This document shows, one piece after another, positions 30,715 to 39,874 of a stretch of DNA of 64,000 nucleotides (within the stretch, counting starts at the first letter, position 1; each line of letters begins with the position of its first letter). Where the stretch lies: NCBI GenBank assembly GCA_002412925.1, contig DHVZ01000073.1, positions 28,895-92,894 on the forward strand, given 5' to 3'. The DNA is from Anaerolineales bacterium UBA5195 (GTDB lineage: Bacteria; Chloroflexota; Anaerolineae; Anaerolineales; Villigracilaceae). The notes below the pieces were generated by a model that searched no databases, was not told the origin of the DNA, and saw only the letters and a program-made list of their open reading frames with translations. The translations under genes and the position numbers were made by a program.

Positions 30715-31884
30715 TTATAGATAATCCTTCAACTGCCGCGCCCGCCTGGGATGCCGCAGGCGGCGCAGCGCCTTCCCTTCGATCTGGCGGATGCGCTCGC
30801 GCGTCAGGCCAAACTTCTGCCCAACCTCCTCGAGCGTGTAAGCCATACCGTCATTCAATCCAAAACGCATTTGCAAAATGCGCGCCTCGCGGGGAGAAAG
30901 GGTGGAGAGCACCTCTTCCAGTTTTTCTTTGAGCATGGATTGGTAGGCGCTTTGCAGGGGTGTCGGACTGAATTCATCTTCGATGAACATGCCCAACTCT
31001 GACTCTTCATCATCTCCCACGGGGCTTTCCAACGAAAGCGGCAGCCAGGAAACCTTGAGAATCCACTGGATTTTGGTGACACTCAAATTCATCTCAGCCG
31101 CCAATTCCTCATTGTTCGGCGTGCGTCCCAATTTCTGCTCCAACTCATGAGTGGCTTTATACAGATGACGGATGCGGTCAAGCATATGCACCGGGACACG
31201 CACCGTGCGCGCCTGGTCTGCGATCGAACGCGAGATCGTCTGGCGGATCCACCACGTGGCATAGGTCGAAAACCTGAACCCGCGCTGGTAATCGTATTTC
31301 CCGACCGCTTTCATCAACCCCAGATTACCTTCCTGGATCAAATCGAGAAAAGCTATCCCGCGTCCCATGTAACGCTTGGCAATGCTGACCACCAGGCGGG
31401 TATTGGCCTTGATCAAATGCTCGCGTGCTGCCTGCCCATCGGCGACAGCCTGTTCCAGATCTCGACGGCTTTCCAACGGCAGGCGGGGCTGCTGGAGCAG
31501 TTCGGCAACCGCCTGCTTGCCAGATTCAATCCGTTTGGCAATTTCCAATTCTTCGGCCTGGCCGAGCAATGGGACACGGGCCATTTCCTTGAGATACATC
31601 CCGACGCTATCTTCGTAGGCCACTCCCTCAACCGGGTTTGCCCAGGATTCATAACCAGGCTCCAGCGGCATAGTTTCATCCGCGGGCAGGTCATAATCCC
31701 CTTCGGCATCCAGGATGTCGACGCCCCGGCGGCGCAAGACCGATAAAATAACAGACAGCCGCTCCGTATCGAAATCCGGCGCGGCCTCCATCAAATCGTC
31801 TGTGGTTAAATACCCTTGCACACCCGCTTTTTCAAGCAGGACACTGAGGACTTCGTTGCGATGCTTACGCCCAGTTAATACCAC
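30715..31884 (-). CDS. rpoD: Principal-type RNA polymerase sigma-70 factor
   Basis: A 389-residue group 1/2 sigma-70 factor. An N-terminal region-1.1-like segment (NEVLSVLLEKAGVQGYLTTDDLMEAA) precedes region 1.2 (SVGMYLKEMARVPLL). Region 2 has KRYMGRGIAFLDLIQEGNLGLMKAVGKYDYQRGFRFSTYATWWIRQTI and region 3 follows. Region 4.2 is YTLEEVGQKFGLTRERIRQIEGKALRRLRHP. The start is GTG 31884 with a strong AGGAGG upstream. Length is typical for a short RpoD/SigA without a large non-conserved region. It recognises promoters like those seen throughout the window (TTGACA..TATAAT). Whether it is the sole housekeeping factor cannot be told. Confidence 0.93.
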   Translation of the reverse strand: MVLTGRKHRNEVLSVLLEKAGVQGYLTTDDLMEAAPDFDTERLSVILSVLRRRGVDILDAEGDYDLPADETMPLEPGYESWANPVEGVAYEDSVGMYLKEMARVPLLGQAEELEIAKRIESGKQAVAELLQQPRLPLESRRDLEQAVADGQAAREHLIKANTRLVVSIAKRYMGRGIAFLDLIQEGNLGLMKAVGKYDYQRGFRFSTYATWWIRQTISRSIADQARTVRVPVHMLDRIRHLYKATHELEQKLGRTPNNEELAAEMNLSVTKIQWILKVSWLPLSLESPVGDDEESELGMFIEDEFSPTPLQSAYQSMLKEKLEEVLSTLSPREARILQMRFGLNDGMAYTLEEVGQKFGLTRERIRQIEGKALRRLRHPRRARQLKDYL

Positions 31885-31929
31885 GTCTGTCCTCCTGCAA
31901 TGTTTTTGCGCCGGAACCCAAATCTTCTG

Positions 31930-32469
31930 CTATTGGGGCTGGTCTTGGTCCGCGCGTTTTTCCAAAAGGTCTTTCAACACCGAAAACGGACTGTCAATCT
32001 CATTTCGGTGTCCGCAATCCTTTTCGTTCAAATTCTGACCACATTCCATGCACAGACCCTGGCAATCTTCCCGGCAAAGCGGCTTGATCGGAAATTCCAG
32101 CAGGGCAAATTCCCGCACCAGCGGCTGCAAATCGAGATGGGCATCCTCGGGAACCAACAGCCCAGATTCGGCAACATTTTCAGGTTTGAAGGCATACAAC
32201 TCGGTAAATTCCCACACGAGGCGTTGTTGGTATTCGCGCAGGCAGCGCACACATTCGAGCGTGGTATCTCCGCCGAAGTTCGCGCGAACAACCAAGCCCT
32301 GCGGCGTGCGACCAACCCTGGCAACCCCCCGCACGTCAGTCATCTCAAGATCTTCGTCTTTGTAGATAGGGAAAGAAAACTCGAAATCGCGGCTGTAACC
32401 AATCGACGCGTTGATAATAAAACCGACGTTCAACCGCAGGGGTTTGCGAAGATTAGCCACAGTGCTCAC
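31930..32469 (-). CDS. DUF177/YceD-family protein
   Basis: A 179-residue protein of the YceD (DUF177) family linked to 23S rRNA accumulation and usually adjacent to rpmF. Four cysteines form the expected pattern CVRC ... CREDCQGLCMECGQNLN...C. The central strand region AFKPENVAESGLLVPED is typical. No rpmF gene is seen next door. Start GTG 32469 is chosen because homology begins near RLNVGFI; the frame is open upstream to a TTG at 32511. It lies 45 bases from the sigma-factor gene on the same strand, but no shared promoter was recognised. Confidence 0.75.
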   Translation of the reverse strand: MSTVANLRKPLRLNVGFIINASIGYSRDFEFSFPIYKDEDLEMTDVRGVARVGRTPQGLVVRANFGGDTTLECVRCLREYQQRLVWEFTELYAFKPENVAESGLLVPEDAHLDLQPLVREFALLEFPIKPLCREDCQGLCMECGQNLNEKDCGHRNEIDSPFSVLKDLLEKRADQDQPQ

Positions 32470-32638
32470 TTTTTGGAACGAATTTTTGGAACGCAAAACT
32501 ACCTTCGTCAATTTATGCGTTCATTTTAGCACGCGCGAATCACGAAGTCAACAGGTTTTTCGTATAATTAAGCACTTGTTTTACAAATTTGTTTCACAGT
32601 TGAGGGAAACATGGCCGCCCAAAGCCTTCGGGCTGGTT

Positions 32639-33604
32639 TCAGGAAGAGCGGTCGACGATATAGCGGGCCAGGTCCACCAACGCATCACGCTCGATGGAGG
32701 CGGGAAATGACTCAATTGCCTGGAGCGCCTTCCCGATATGCTCAACCGCTTCGTCCATGGCGTGCCTGACAGCGTTACCCGCCTGGATGGACCTGACCAG
32801 CGTTTCCATCCTTTCGGTATTGCCCCAGCCGCCGCTGGTCAGCAGGTTTACTTCCGCGTCGTTGGGATGACTCTCGGCATAATAAATCGCCGGGAGCGTC
32901 ACCAGCCCATTCAGCAGGTCAGAGCCGACCGGCTTGCCAACCGTCGCCTGTTCGCCGGTGAAATCGAGGACATCATCCATAATCTGGAAAGCCATGCCCG
33001 TTTCATAACCGAAGGTTTTCAATGTCTGGCGCACGGACTCGTCTTCCGAGCCGATCATCGCGGCGGCCAGCGCACTCATCTCAAACAACGAGGCCGTTTT
33101 GGCGTAGATACGGTCATAATAGTTTTTCCGGTCAACAACCCCGCGCGCCGAGAACAACTGGGTCAGTTCCCCGTTGACGATGACCGTCAGGGTTTCGGCA
33201 AACAGTTTCATCAGGGGTAAATGATCAGTCTCGGCGGCCAGCTTGGCGGCGCGCCCAAACAAAAAATCACCAGTCAGCACGGTCGCCGCCGGAGACCAGC
33301 GTGCATTAAGCGTGGGAATCCCCCTGCGCAGCAGCGAACCGTCGATCAGGTCATCATGAACCAACGTGGCAGTGTGGAGCATTTCCACCGCCGCACCCAG
33401 CGTGACCATTTTTGCATGATCAGCGCCTAACATTTTCCCAATCAAAACACCCAGCGTGGGGCGAATACGCTTCCCCCCTGCTGACATGAGATGTTCAAGT
33501 GCGGCGCGCACATCCGGGTGGTGGCCTAAATCGGCTTGGGCGCGCATCAGTGTTTCTACTTGTTTAATATCGTCCTGTACAGGTGCAAAAAATGTAGTTG
33601 CCAA
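32639..33604 (-). CDS. Trans-isoprenyl diphosphate synthase
   Basis: A 321-residue polyprenyl synthetase. The first Asp-rich motif is LVHDDLIDGS, GGKRIRP binds diphosphate, and the second Asp-rich motif is QIMDDVLD. These bind Mg2+ and the allylic substrate; the enzyme condenses IPP units into an all-trans chain for quinone or lipid carrier synthesis. The residues just before the first DDxxD (MLHTATLV) do not by themselves fix chain length; small residues there fit long-chain (octaprenyl or longer) products, as in HepT/IspB-like enzymes. Start is TTG with GGAGGCTGAT upstream. It follows tatD by 2 bases. Confidence 0.9.
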   Translation of the reverse strand: MATTFFAPVQDDIKQVETLMRAQADLGHHPDVRAALEHLMSAGGKRIRPTLGVLIGKMLGADHAKMVTLGAAVEMLHTATLVHDDLIDGSLLRRGIPTLNARWSPAATVLTGDFLFGRAAKLAAETDHLPLMKLFAETLTVIVNGELTQLFSARGVVDRKNYYDRIYAKTASLFEMSALAAAMIGSEDESVRQTLKTFGYETGMAFQIMDDVLDFTGEQATVGKPVGSDLLNGLVTLPAIYYAESHPNDAEVNLLTSGGWGNTERMETLVRSIQAGNAVRHAMDEAVEHIGKALQAIESFPASIERDALVDLARYIVDRSS

Positions 33605-33606
33605 GA

Positions 33607-34473
33607 TCAGCCTCCCCAGACAAAGAGCCGCTGCGCGTTCGCTGTGGTGAATGCGGCGATCTCTTCCGGGTTTCGTAAATGGATTTCTGCAATTTTATCA
33701 GCAATATGGCCCACAAAAGCGGGTTCGTTGCGGCGCCCCCGCTGGGGCACGGGGGCGAGAAAGGGCGCATCTGTTTCGATCAGCAAGCGCTCCAACGGGA
33801 TGGTCTTGACCAACTCGCGCCTGGCCTGCGCATTTTTATACGTCACCGGGCCGGTAACACCAAGATAAAAATTTAGATTGACAACTTTTTCTGCCGTTGA
33901 CTTATTCCCGCTAAAGGAGTGTAACACACCCGGGCGCTCCGCAAGCGGATTATGATCCACCCGCAAGCTTTGGGTCCATTTCCCCAGGATTTCGATCAAA
34001 TCCTGGGCGCAGTCCCCGTCTGGGGCGTCGTTCGCTTCCCGCAGGTGGATCACCACCGGGAGCCGGAGTTCCGCCGCCAGCGCAAGCTGTTCCGCCAGCA
34101 CCGCACGTTGGTGGTCGTGCGGGGCCTCGTTCCAATAGTAATCAAGCCCGATTTCACCGATAGCCACCACCTTATGGAGTGCGGGAGCAAGCTCCTGCTC
34201 GTGTGGCAAGCCACTCGACTCAAAAAAAAGCTTTTTTAGCCGCTCTTTTGAATCGTCATCCCAACTTAACGAATCATTCGGGTGCACGCCAACTGCGGCG
34301 AACAAGTTCGGGTGGCTTTCAGCCAGTTTAACGGCGCGCAGGCTGGAGGTCAGGTCAATTCCCGGAATCAGGATGCGGGTCAGGCCCGCCGCCCAGGCGC
34401 GCACCAGCACTTGGCCGCGATCGGCGTCGAATTGTTCCAAATCTAGATGACAATGAGTATCAGTCAGATTCAT
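33607..34473 (-). CDS. TatD-family metal-dependent hydrolase
   Basis: A 288-residue TIM-barrel hydrolase. N-terminal metal motif DTHCHLDLEQF, then GEIGLDYYW, VVIHLREA, VLHSFSG and ETDAPFLAP, all TatD-family hallmarks. TatD enzymes act as DNases or in quality control; specificity is unproven. Start ATG 34473 is chosen; the GTG 18 bases upstream lies within a palindromic repeat (34480-34492). Strongly coupled to the downstream polyprenyl synthase gene (2-bp gap). Confidence 0.9.
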   Translation of the reverse strand: MNLTDTHCHLDLEQFDADRGQVLVRAWAAGLTRILIPGIDLTSSLRAVKLAESHPNLFAAVGVHPNDSLSWDDDSKERLKKLFFESSGLPHEQELAPALHKVVAIGEIGLDYYWNEAPHDHQRAVLAEQLALAAELRLPVVIHLREANDAPDGDCAQDLIEILGKWTQSLRVDHNPLAERPGVLHSFSGNKSTAEKVVNLNFYLGVTGPVTYKNAQARRELVKTIPLERLLIETDAPFLAPVPQRGRRNEPAFVGHIADKIAEIHLRNPEEIAAFTTANAQRLFVWGG

Positions 34474-34479
34474 AGGAAA

Positions 34480-34542
34480 AGTGACAGTCACTTTGGCCCA
34501 CTCCGCTATGCCACGGAGTGCTTCGCAAAAGTGACTGTCACT
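34480..34542. repeat. Composite palindromic unit between tatD and the phosphohexomutase gene
   Basis: Arms AGTGACAGTCACTTT and AAAGTGACTGTCACT (15 bp, perfect inverted), each itself a dyad. The inner hairpin is CACTCCG / CGGAGTG. Confidence 0.8.
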
Positions 34543-34545
34543 GAA

Positions 34546-35967
34546 CTACTTGATCCCGGCCACTTTCAATCCATCCTGCAAAATCGCATCCACCCTATCT
34601 GCGTGCATGGTTTCGCAGTAGACGCGCAGGATCGGCTCGGTACCGCTGAAACGGATCAGCAGCCAGCCGCCATCCTCGAGTCTGAACAGGAAGCCGTCAA
34701 TGGTGACCAGTTCGGTCACTTTCAGGCCGCCGAGGGTCAGAGGGCCTGCTTCCAGGATGGTTTTTTCGCGGGCGGCGCGTTCACCGCTGAAAGGGCTGTC
34801 GATGCGCCCATAGAAATGCTCGCCAACCTTGTCGAATAACATCTGGAGCAGTTCGGTGGGTTTTTTGCCGGTGCGCACCATGAAATCGAGGAAATACAAC
34901 CCGGCCAAGATGCCATCGCGCTCAGGCACATGCCCGCGGAAAGCATAGCCGCCGCTTTCCTCGCCGCCAATCAAGGCGTCGGTCTCGGTCATCTTGGGGG
35001 CGATATATTTAAAGCCTACACCGGTCTCATGAATGGGCACACCATACATTTTCCCGAGCTTGTTGAGCATGGTGGTGGTCGAGATGGTCTTGACGATCGG
35101 GCCGCGCAGCCCGCGCTGTTCGAGCAGGTAAAAAGCCATCAACCCATAGACGCGTAACTGGTCAATAAAGTGACCGTTCTCATCGCCAATCCCCAGGCGG
35201 TCAGCATCGCCATCGGTGACAATCAGCACATCAGCATGGTTGTCGAGCGTGGCTTGCAGGCCTACATCCACATTCGGCTGGATGGGTTCGGGACGCTTCA
35301 TCTCAGGGAAGCTTGGGTTACGAACATTATGGATTTCGATCACTTTGGTCTTGCCGCCGCCAATCAGGCGCGGGAACCAGCCTGCGCCGTTGCCCCACAT
35401 GGCATCGGCCACCACCGTCAGCCCGGCGTCTTTGATGGGCTGCAAGTCGATCAGTTTCTGGAGGTGCTTGATATACGCGGGAGCCGGATCAAATTTGACG
35501 ATCAGGCCCTGCTTCTCAGCAAGAGAGTAATCGATCTGCTTGACATTTTCGACAGAATCGGGGATACCCGCCTCGATCAGTTTTAAGCCGTCTGGAGCGA
35601 TTGCGCCACCGGTCTCGTTGCGAACCTTGAAACCGTTGTCCCCGGGCGGGTTGTGGCTGGCAGTAATGTTGACAGCCCCGCCAGCCTTTTGATCGACCAC
35701 CGCAAAGGCAATCACCGGCGTTGGCGTCGCGCCATCTGTCAAGTAAACTTTCAAGCCATTCCCGGCCAGCACTTCGGCCGTGGCGGCGGCAAAATTCTCG
35801 GAGCCAAAGCGCTTGTCGTAACCAACGACTACCCACTGCCCGGCTCGGCCCTGCGCAAGCATGTACGAGGCAAAACCCTGTGCCGCGCGGCGGACGTTAT
35901 CGAAGGTGTATTCCTCAGCAATCACCCCGCGCCATCCATCTGTGCCAAATTTAATTTTAAAAGCCAT
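34546..35967 (-). CDS. Phosphoglucomutase/phosphomannomutase
   Basis: A 473-residue alpha-D-phosphohexomutase. Catalytic serine loop TASHNPPGDNGFKV, metal-binding loop DGDADRLG, sugar-binding loop GEESGG, phosphate-binding loop RFSGTEP. All four classical motifs are intact. It interconverts hexose 1- and 6-phosphates for cell-wall, glycan or glycogen pathways. Glucose versus mannose cannot be decided. The gene lies behind the tatD/isoprenoid genes but reads from its own promoter region. Confidence 0.93.
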   Translation of the reverse strand: MAFKIKFGTDGWRGVIAEEYTFDNVRRAAQGFASYMLAQGRAGQWVVVGYDKRFGSENFAAATAEVLAGNGLKVYLTDGATPTPVIAFAVVDQKAGGAVNITASHNPPGDNGFKVRNETGGAIAPDGLKLIEAGIPDSVENVKQIDYSLAEKQGLIVKFDPAPAYIKHLQKLIDLQPIKDAGLTVVADAMWGNGAGWFPRLIGGGKTKVIEIHNVRNPSFPEMKRPEPIQPNVDVGLQATLDNHADVLIVTDGDADRLGIGDENGHFIDQLRVYGLMAFYLLEQRGLRGPIVKTISTTTMLNKLGKMYGVPIHETGVGFKYIAPKMTETDALIGGEESGGYAFRGHVPERDGILAGLYFLDFMVRTGKKPTELLQMLFDKVGEHFYGRIDSPFSGERAAREKTILEAGPLTLGGLKVTELVTIDGFLFRLEDGGWLLIRFSGTEPILRVYCETMHADRVDAILQDGLKVAGIK

Positions 35968-36148
35968 GTTCTCTCCCAGATTCTAAGCTGACTTCGGCAT
36001 TATATCAGCATCTGGCTTGTGAAGTCGAAGAGCCTCAATTCAATCAGAAAACAGGGTTTGCAAGTTTGTTGCTTGCAAAAAGTGAACGTTAACGGTATCC
36101 TACGAAGGCCGCATCACATTTTCATCCAACAACCGTGAGGAGCCAATC

Positions 36149-36847
36149 ATGTCCTATTTCGCAAAGAAAACTATCTGGATTTTTTGTATTCTGACGCTGC
36201 TTGCGCCTTTTAGCTCCGGGTTCACCACAACTTCGGGGCTTTCTGCTTCATCCGGAAAGCAGATTGTTCTTCTGCTTGATGACCAAACCCTCAAATTCAC
36301 CTCGGTGAAAATCGAAGGCTATAATCAAAATTTTGAGTGGAAAACCTGGTCGAAGCAAGATGCGGCTGGTTTTAAAATGGCGTATACCAAGAATTGGTGG
36401 TGGGCTGAGAACTTTGTCCGCATCAACCTTGTCATCCAGGACAGCCAGACCAAACAATCTTATACCAAAACCTGCCTGATTGACGTACTTGAACAACCCA
36501 AAGATTCGCCCAGAGTTGAGATCATGTACAACAGGTCGAGAGGCTGCATTGGCGGCAATGCCGGGAATGCGCAAGATCCCATCCAGAAGGCAATCAAGCC
36601 GGTGCGCGATTCCTTTGCGACCGTGGCAAAATTCACGGCCGGTCTGCAGGCAGATTTCAAGCAGGATGTTTTTGAAAAGGTCTTTATGGAGACGCTTTAC
36701 ATTGAACTAAATGTGATCGGTTGTGTTGGTGGTGTGGCCCTGGCCTTTCAAACCGGCGGATATTCTTACGCCATTGCCAAGCCGATTGTCACAAAAGCCT
36801 GCTGGACGACCGGTGACAAAATGATGAAGCTCTTTGTCAAACCCTGA
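36149..36847 (+). CDS. Secreted protein, unknown
   Basis: A 232-residue protein with a Sec signal peptide (residues about 1-30, IFCILTLLAPFSSG, cleavage near Ala/Ser). The mature part has several aromatic residues (KNWWWAENFVRINLVIQDSQT) and a Cys-Gly-Gly segment (GCIGGNAGN). Two further cysteines at about 196 and 220 could form a disulfide. A hydrophobic stretch near residue 195 (NVIGCVGGVALAFQTGG) may be a membrane or bacteriocin-like element. Not recognised. AGGAG precedes the ATG. Confidence 0.7.
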   Translation: MSYFAKKTIWIFCILTLLAPFSSGFTTTSGLSASSGKQIVLLLDDQTLKFTSVKIEGYNQNFEWKTWSKQDAAGFKMAYTKNWWWAENFVRINLVIQDSQTKQSYTKTCLIDVLEQPKDSPRVEIMYNRSRGCIGGNAGNAQDPIQKAIKPVRDSFATVAKFTAGLQADFKQDVFEKVFMETLYIELNVIGCVGGVALAFQTGGYSYAIAKPIVTKACWTTGDKMMKLFVKP

Positions 36848-36878
36848 GTCTCATCTCAAGACACTGATTTTGACAGGC

Positions 36879-36917
36879 GCGCAAACAGCCTCCCGTTTTC
36901 AGGGAGGCTGTTTGCGC
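36879..36917. terminator. Strong hairpin between convergent genes
   Basis: Perfect 16-bp stem GCGCAAACAGCCTCCC / GGGAGGCTGTTTGCGC with a 7-nt loop; few T after it, so terminator strength is uncertain. Confidence 0.7.
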
Positions 36918-36937
36918 AAAAGCAACAAGGGATCTTT

Positions 36938-37141
36938 TTATACCGCGGCAAGCGCGCGCAGCAAGCTGCCGACACCAAACCACTCGTCGCCATTGGTCCA
37001 GAGCAAATAGCCCAGTCCGCCGCAAACGGAACAGCAGCAGCAGAGCAGCAGCAAAACCACAACAATGATGATCATCGTTCGGTTGCTCTTCGGTTCAGCA
37101 GCTTGGGATTGTGATTCAAAGCCAGGGGTCGGGGTTTCCAT
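36938..37141 (-). CDS. Small membrane protein with cysteine-rich helix
   Basis: A 67-residue protein. A polar N-terminus (METPTPGFESQSQAAEPKSNR) is followed by a membrane helix TMIIIVVVLLLLCCCCSVCGGLGYLLW with five cysteines in one cluster, then a short C-terminus. The cluster could be palmitoylated or bind metal, but no function is known. GGAGGAG precedes the ATG by 7 bases, which strongly supports the start. It is downstream of a DUF4126 gene on the same strand, 26 bases apart. Confidence 0.75.
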   Translation of the reverse strand: METPTPGFESQSQAAEPKSNRTMIIIVVVLLLLCCCCSVCGGLGYLLWTNGDEWFGVGSLLRALAAV

Positions 37142-37167
37142 AATGTTTCTCCTCCAATTAGGATGAA

Positions 37168-37731
37168 TTAGACGCGCGCATTTGAACGCCGCCACAGCCA
37201 CCAGATAATGAAGGCTGTAAAGCTGACGAACATGCAGGCGACAATGACCGGAACAATCACCGCCAGAATGGACATAACGGTGGAGATGACATCTTCGGCG
37301 ATGCTGGCTGGAATGTTGCCCGCGCCACCCGTGGTGGCCGTGACTGCCGGGCGAAAGAGACCGGCTTTCGCCACATGGACACTGCCCGCAATCAACAAAC
37401 CGCAAGCCAGCGAAAGCACCGGGCTGACGTCGGTCAGCACCTTGGCCGAGGCGGCAAAGACGATGGCCCCGGCCACCGGGCGGATAAAGGTCTGGAGCAG
37501 GTCGTTGATATGATTAACAGCCGGAACTTTATCGGCCAGGAACTCGATAATGATTAACACCCCCAACAGGATAATGATCCAGGGGTTGGCGAGCAGATCA
37601 TAAGGGGTACTCAGTTTGAACCAGTCAGTATAATGGGCGATGACCGCAATGGTAAAGAGCGGGATGTAAGCATTCAGCCCGGCGCTGGCCGAGAGACCAA
37701 AGGCAGAAAAAATACCCAGCAGAAGTTCCAT
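37168..37731 (-). CDS. DUF4126 membrane protein
   Basis: A 187-residue membrane protein (MELLLGIFSAFGLSASAGLNAYIPLFTIAVIAH...). It has four to five helices with the DUF4126 pattern of alternating helices (GLNAYIPLF, IEFLADKVPAVNHINDLL, ASIAEDVISTVMSILAVI). Function unknown. The frame opens far upstream, but ATG 37731 is where the family starts. It sits downstream of a DUF2085 gene and upstream of the cysteine-rich small protein. Confidence 0.75.
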   Translation of the reverse strand: MELLLGIFSAFGLSASAGLNAYIPLFTIAVIAHYTDWFKLSTPYDLLANPWIIILLGVLIIIEFLADKVPAVNHINDLLQTFIRPVAGAIVFAASAKVLTDVSPVLSLACGLLIAGSVHVAKAGLFRPAVTATTGGAGNIPASIAEDVISTVMSILAVIVPVIVACMFVSFTAFIIWWLWRRSNARV

Positions 37732-37763
37732 GTAAAAATTATACTCCCAAATCTGAGGCGTGT

Positions 37764-38600
37764 TTAGCCCAGCGGAAATCCGCCCCAGGTGCGAGTCAGC
37801 CAGAAACGGAAGACGTCGATCAGCGTGATCTGGAGCAGGGCAATCGTCAACCCGGCCAGGATCGGCAGCCAGGCCTGGCCCAGGGTCAGGTAGGTGTTTT
37901 CCTGGCGCATGAGCATCGTCCACAACATGCCGTAAACCAGTGTAAGCAGGAGCAGGACGCCGCCAGCGCTGATCAGGGCTGCCGGGTAGAGCACCAGCGG
38001 CCATTCAGGCAGAATCAGGAGATTGAGCAACCCGGTCAGGGCAACCAGTAGCCCGAAATCGCGGGGCTTGCCCAAAACCGGCTGGTTGTCCCAATCTTTC
38101 CAGAACGTCTGGTTCAAGGAGACAAAAATCGCGACCGCCATCCCCAGGCCAACCCCGGAACCCGTGAACAGGCGCAGGGTCTGGTTGGGTGCGTAGAGGT
38201 TCGGGATGAAATCCAGCCGTCCGCCATAAGTGGTTTTCATCAGGAATAAATAAGAATTGCCCCCATCCACGGCAAAAGCCAGCCCAAACAAGATCAGGAT
38301 GGCGATGACCCATTTGGGCGGCGTCCCCGCGCTGCGGTGGGCAGTCAGGCTCAGGAAGACGAACCCCAAGACCGCCCCCAGATACATCCCTGAGCAGCGC
38401 GCGCAGAGCGGCAGTTGGTACCCATTGGCATGGAAAGAGCGGGCGTCAAGCCGGTGGCAGACAGCATAACCGATGGCATCGGCTTTGCTCAAAATACCCG
38501 GCGGAGCAATGTAGAGAAAAGCGGCCACAATTGCAAGCGCGGCGAGCGGCACGAGCCAGTTGGAAAGTTTTTGTGCAGCTGAGAGCAGGCGATTTCGCAT
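37764..38600 (-). CDS. DUF2085 membrane protein
   Basis: A 278-residue polytopic membrane protein. The signature CHRLDARSFHANGYQLPLCARCSGMYLG matches DUF2085 (CHR..R.F..G..LPLCARC.G.Y.G). The cysteines look like a metal or redox centre near the membrane face. About seven to eight helices follow. Function unknown; it is widespread in Chloroflexota and Firmicutes. Stop and start are close to the DUF4126 gene, so they may be one operon. The upstream DUF3048 gene is divergent. Confidence 0.8.
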   Translation of the reverse strand: MRNRLLSAAQKLSNWLVPLAALAIVAAFLYIAPPGILSKADAIGYAVCHRLDARSFHANGYQLPLCARCSGMYLGAVLGFVFLSLTAHRSAGTPPKWVIAILILFGLAFAVDGGNSYLFLMKTTYGGRLDFIPNLYAPNQTLRLFTGSGVGLGMAVAIFVSLNQTFWKDWDNQPVLGKPRDFGLLVALTGLLNLLILPEWPLVLYPAALISAGGVLLLLTLVYGMLWTMLMRQENTYLTLGQAWLPILAGLTIALLQITLIDVFRFWLTRTWGGFPLG

Positions 38601-38674
38601 TGGCTCATTATATGGAAAAGCGCTTCGAAAGGCAAGCGCGGGAATTTTGGAGTATGATATTAATTGGAGGCTTC

Positions 38675-39862
38675 ATGAAGTCTGGCTGGATTGTACTTTC
38701 CTTGGGTTTTTTCCTGACCGCCTGCGCGGCTACCGGGCCGGCAGCACCTTCTGCCACCGCAGCGCCAAGCCGGACGTTGACCCCGCTTGTGACCGTCACC
38801 TTGACTGCAACGGTGACACCCTCCCCGACTCCGACCGCCTCGCCCACACCCGGCTATCCCACTGACGGTTATGGCCCGTCGAACTTCCCCGTAAACATCA
38901 ACCCCCTGACAGGGCTGAAGGTGGAAAATCCATCCATTTTGGACCGGCGGCCGATGATTATCAAAATAGCCAACCTGCCGCGCGATTACCGTCCGCAGTG
39001 GGGACTTTCGAAAGCTGACCAGGTTTTTGAATATTACATCGAGGAGGGCACCACCCGTTTCGCCGCAGTTTTCCTGGGGCAGGATGCCAGCCTGGTTGGC
39101 CCGATCCGTTCAGGGCGCTTCTTCGACAACCACCTGATCGCCATGTACAAAGCCAATTTCGCCTTTGGGTCTGCCGATTACCGCGTGCGGAATTTGTTAT
39201 ACAACGAGTCTTATGCCGACCGGCTGGTGGTTGAATCGTTCTGCCCGCCAATGTGCCGCTATCAACCCGATAGTCTCAACTATTTAATGACCAGTACTGT
39301 GGACTTAACCTCTTATATCAACAATCGCCGGGTGGCTGGCGGCAATGGGAGACAAAACCTGGAGGGTCTCTGGTTCAATCGCTTGACCCCACCGGAGGGC
39401 AAACCCGTCAGCCGCGTTTTTGTGCGGTATTCCGCTGCCATCTACAACCGTTGGGATTATGAGCCTGGGAGCGGCAAGTATTATCGTTTCTCAGATCTTG
39501 AAAACGACTTCGAGAATGGGAAAAACGAGGTCTATCAACCCTTGACTGACCGCCTGACAGATGAGCCGATCAGTGCCGACAATCTGGTTGTGCTGTTTGT
39601 GCCACACGCCTACATTCTGCGCGACCCCGAAATTGTGGATATTATCGTTTCCGGACCCGGGAAAGCCAATTTGTTCCGCGACGGCCAGGCGTTTGAGCTG
39701 CGCTGGTTCCGGAATGCCAAAGACCAGATTTTGACCCTGGCTGGAAAGGACGGAGAGTCTTTCCCGCTCAAACCGGGAAATACATGGTTTGAAGTTATGG
39801 GCACATCGACCAAGCTGGAAAACACGGGGGTAGATTGGCGCTTTACATTCAAAATCCCTTAG
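38675..39862 (+). CDS. DUF3048 (YerB-like) lipoprotein
   Basis: A 395-residue lipoprotein. The lipobox is FFLTACAAT (Cys about residue 14). A Thr/Pro linker precedes a conserved domain NPLTGLKVENPSILDRRPMIIKIAN ... KADQVFEYYIEEGTTRFAAVF ... VGPIRSGRFFDN, which is DUF3048 as in YerB. Its role is unknown; in Bacillus it is membrane-associated. ATG 38675 is fixed by GGAGG at 38666-38670. Convergent with the acyltransferase gene downstream. Confidence 0.85.
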   Translation: MKSGWIVLSLGFFLTACAATGPAAPSATAAPSRTLTPLVTVTLTATVTPSPTPTASPTPGYPTDGYGPSNFPVNINPLTGLKVENPSILDRRPMIIKIANLPRDYRPQWGLSKADQVFEYYIEEGTTRFAAVFLGQDASLVGPIRSGRFFDNHLIAMYKANFAFGSADYRVRNLLYNESYADRLVVESFCPPMCRYQPDSLNYLMTSTVDLTSYINNRRVAGGNGRQNLEGLWFNRLTPPEGKPVSRVFVRYSAAIYNRWDYEPGSGKYYRFSDLENDFENGKNEVYQPLTDRLTDEPISADNLVVLFVPHAYILRDPEIVDIIVSGPGKANLFRDGQAFELRWFRNAKDQILTLAGKDGESFPLKPGNTWFEVMGTSTKLENTGVDWRFTFKIP

Positions 39863-39874
39863 CAAAGCGCGGAA

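Noticed and set aside
36938..37405. Long minus-strand frame around the small cysteine-rich gene
   Set aside because: The upstream half is antisense-like to or overlaps DUF4126; the GGAGGAG-linked ATG at 37141 gives a clean 67-residue gene.
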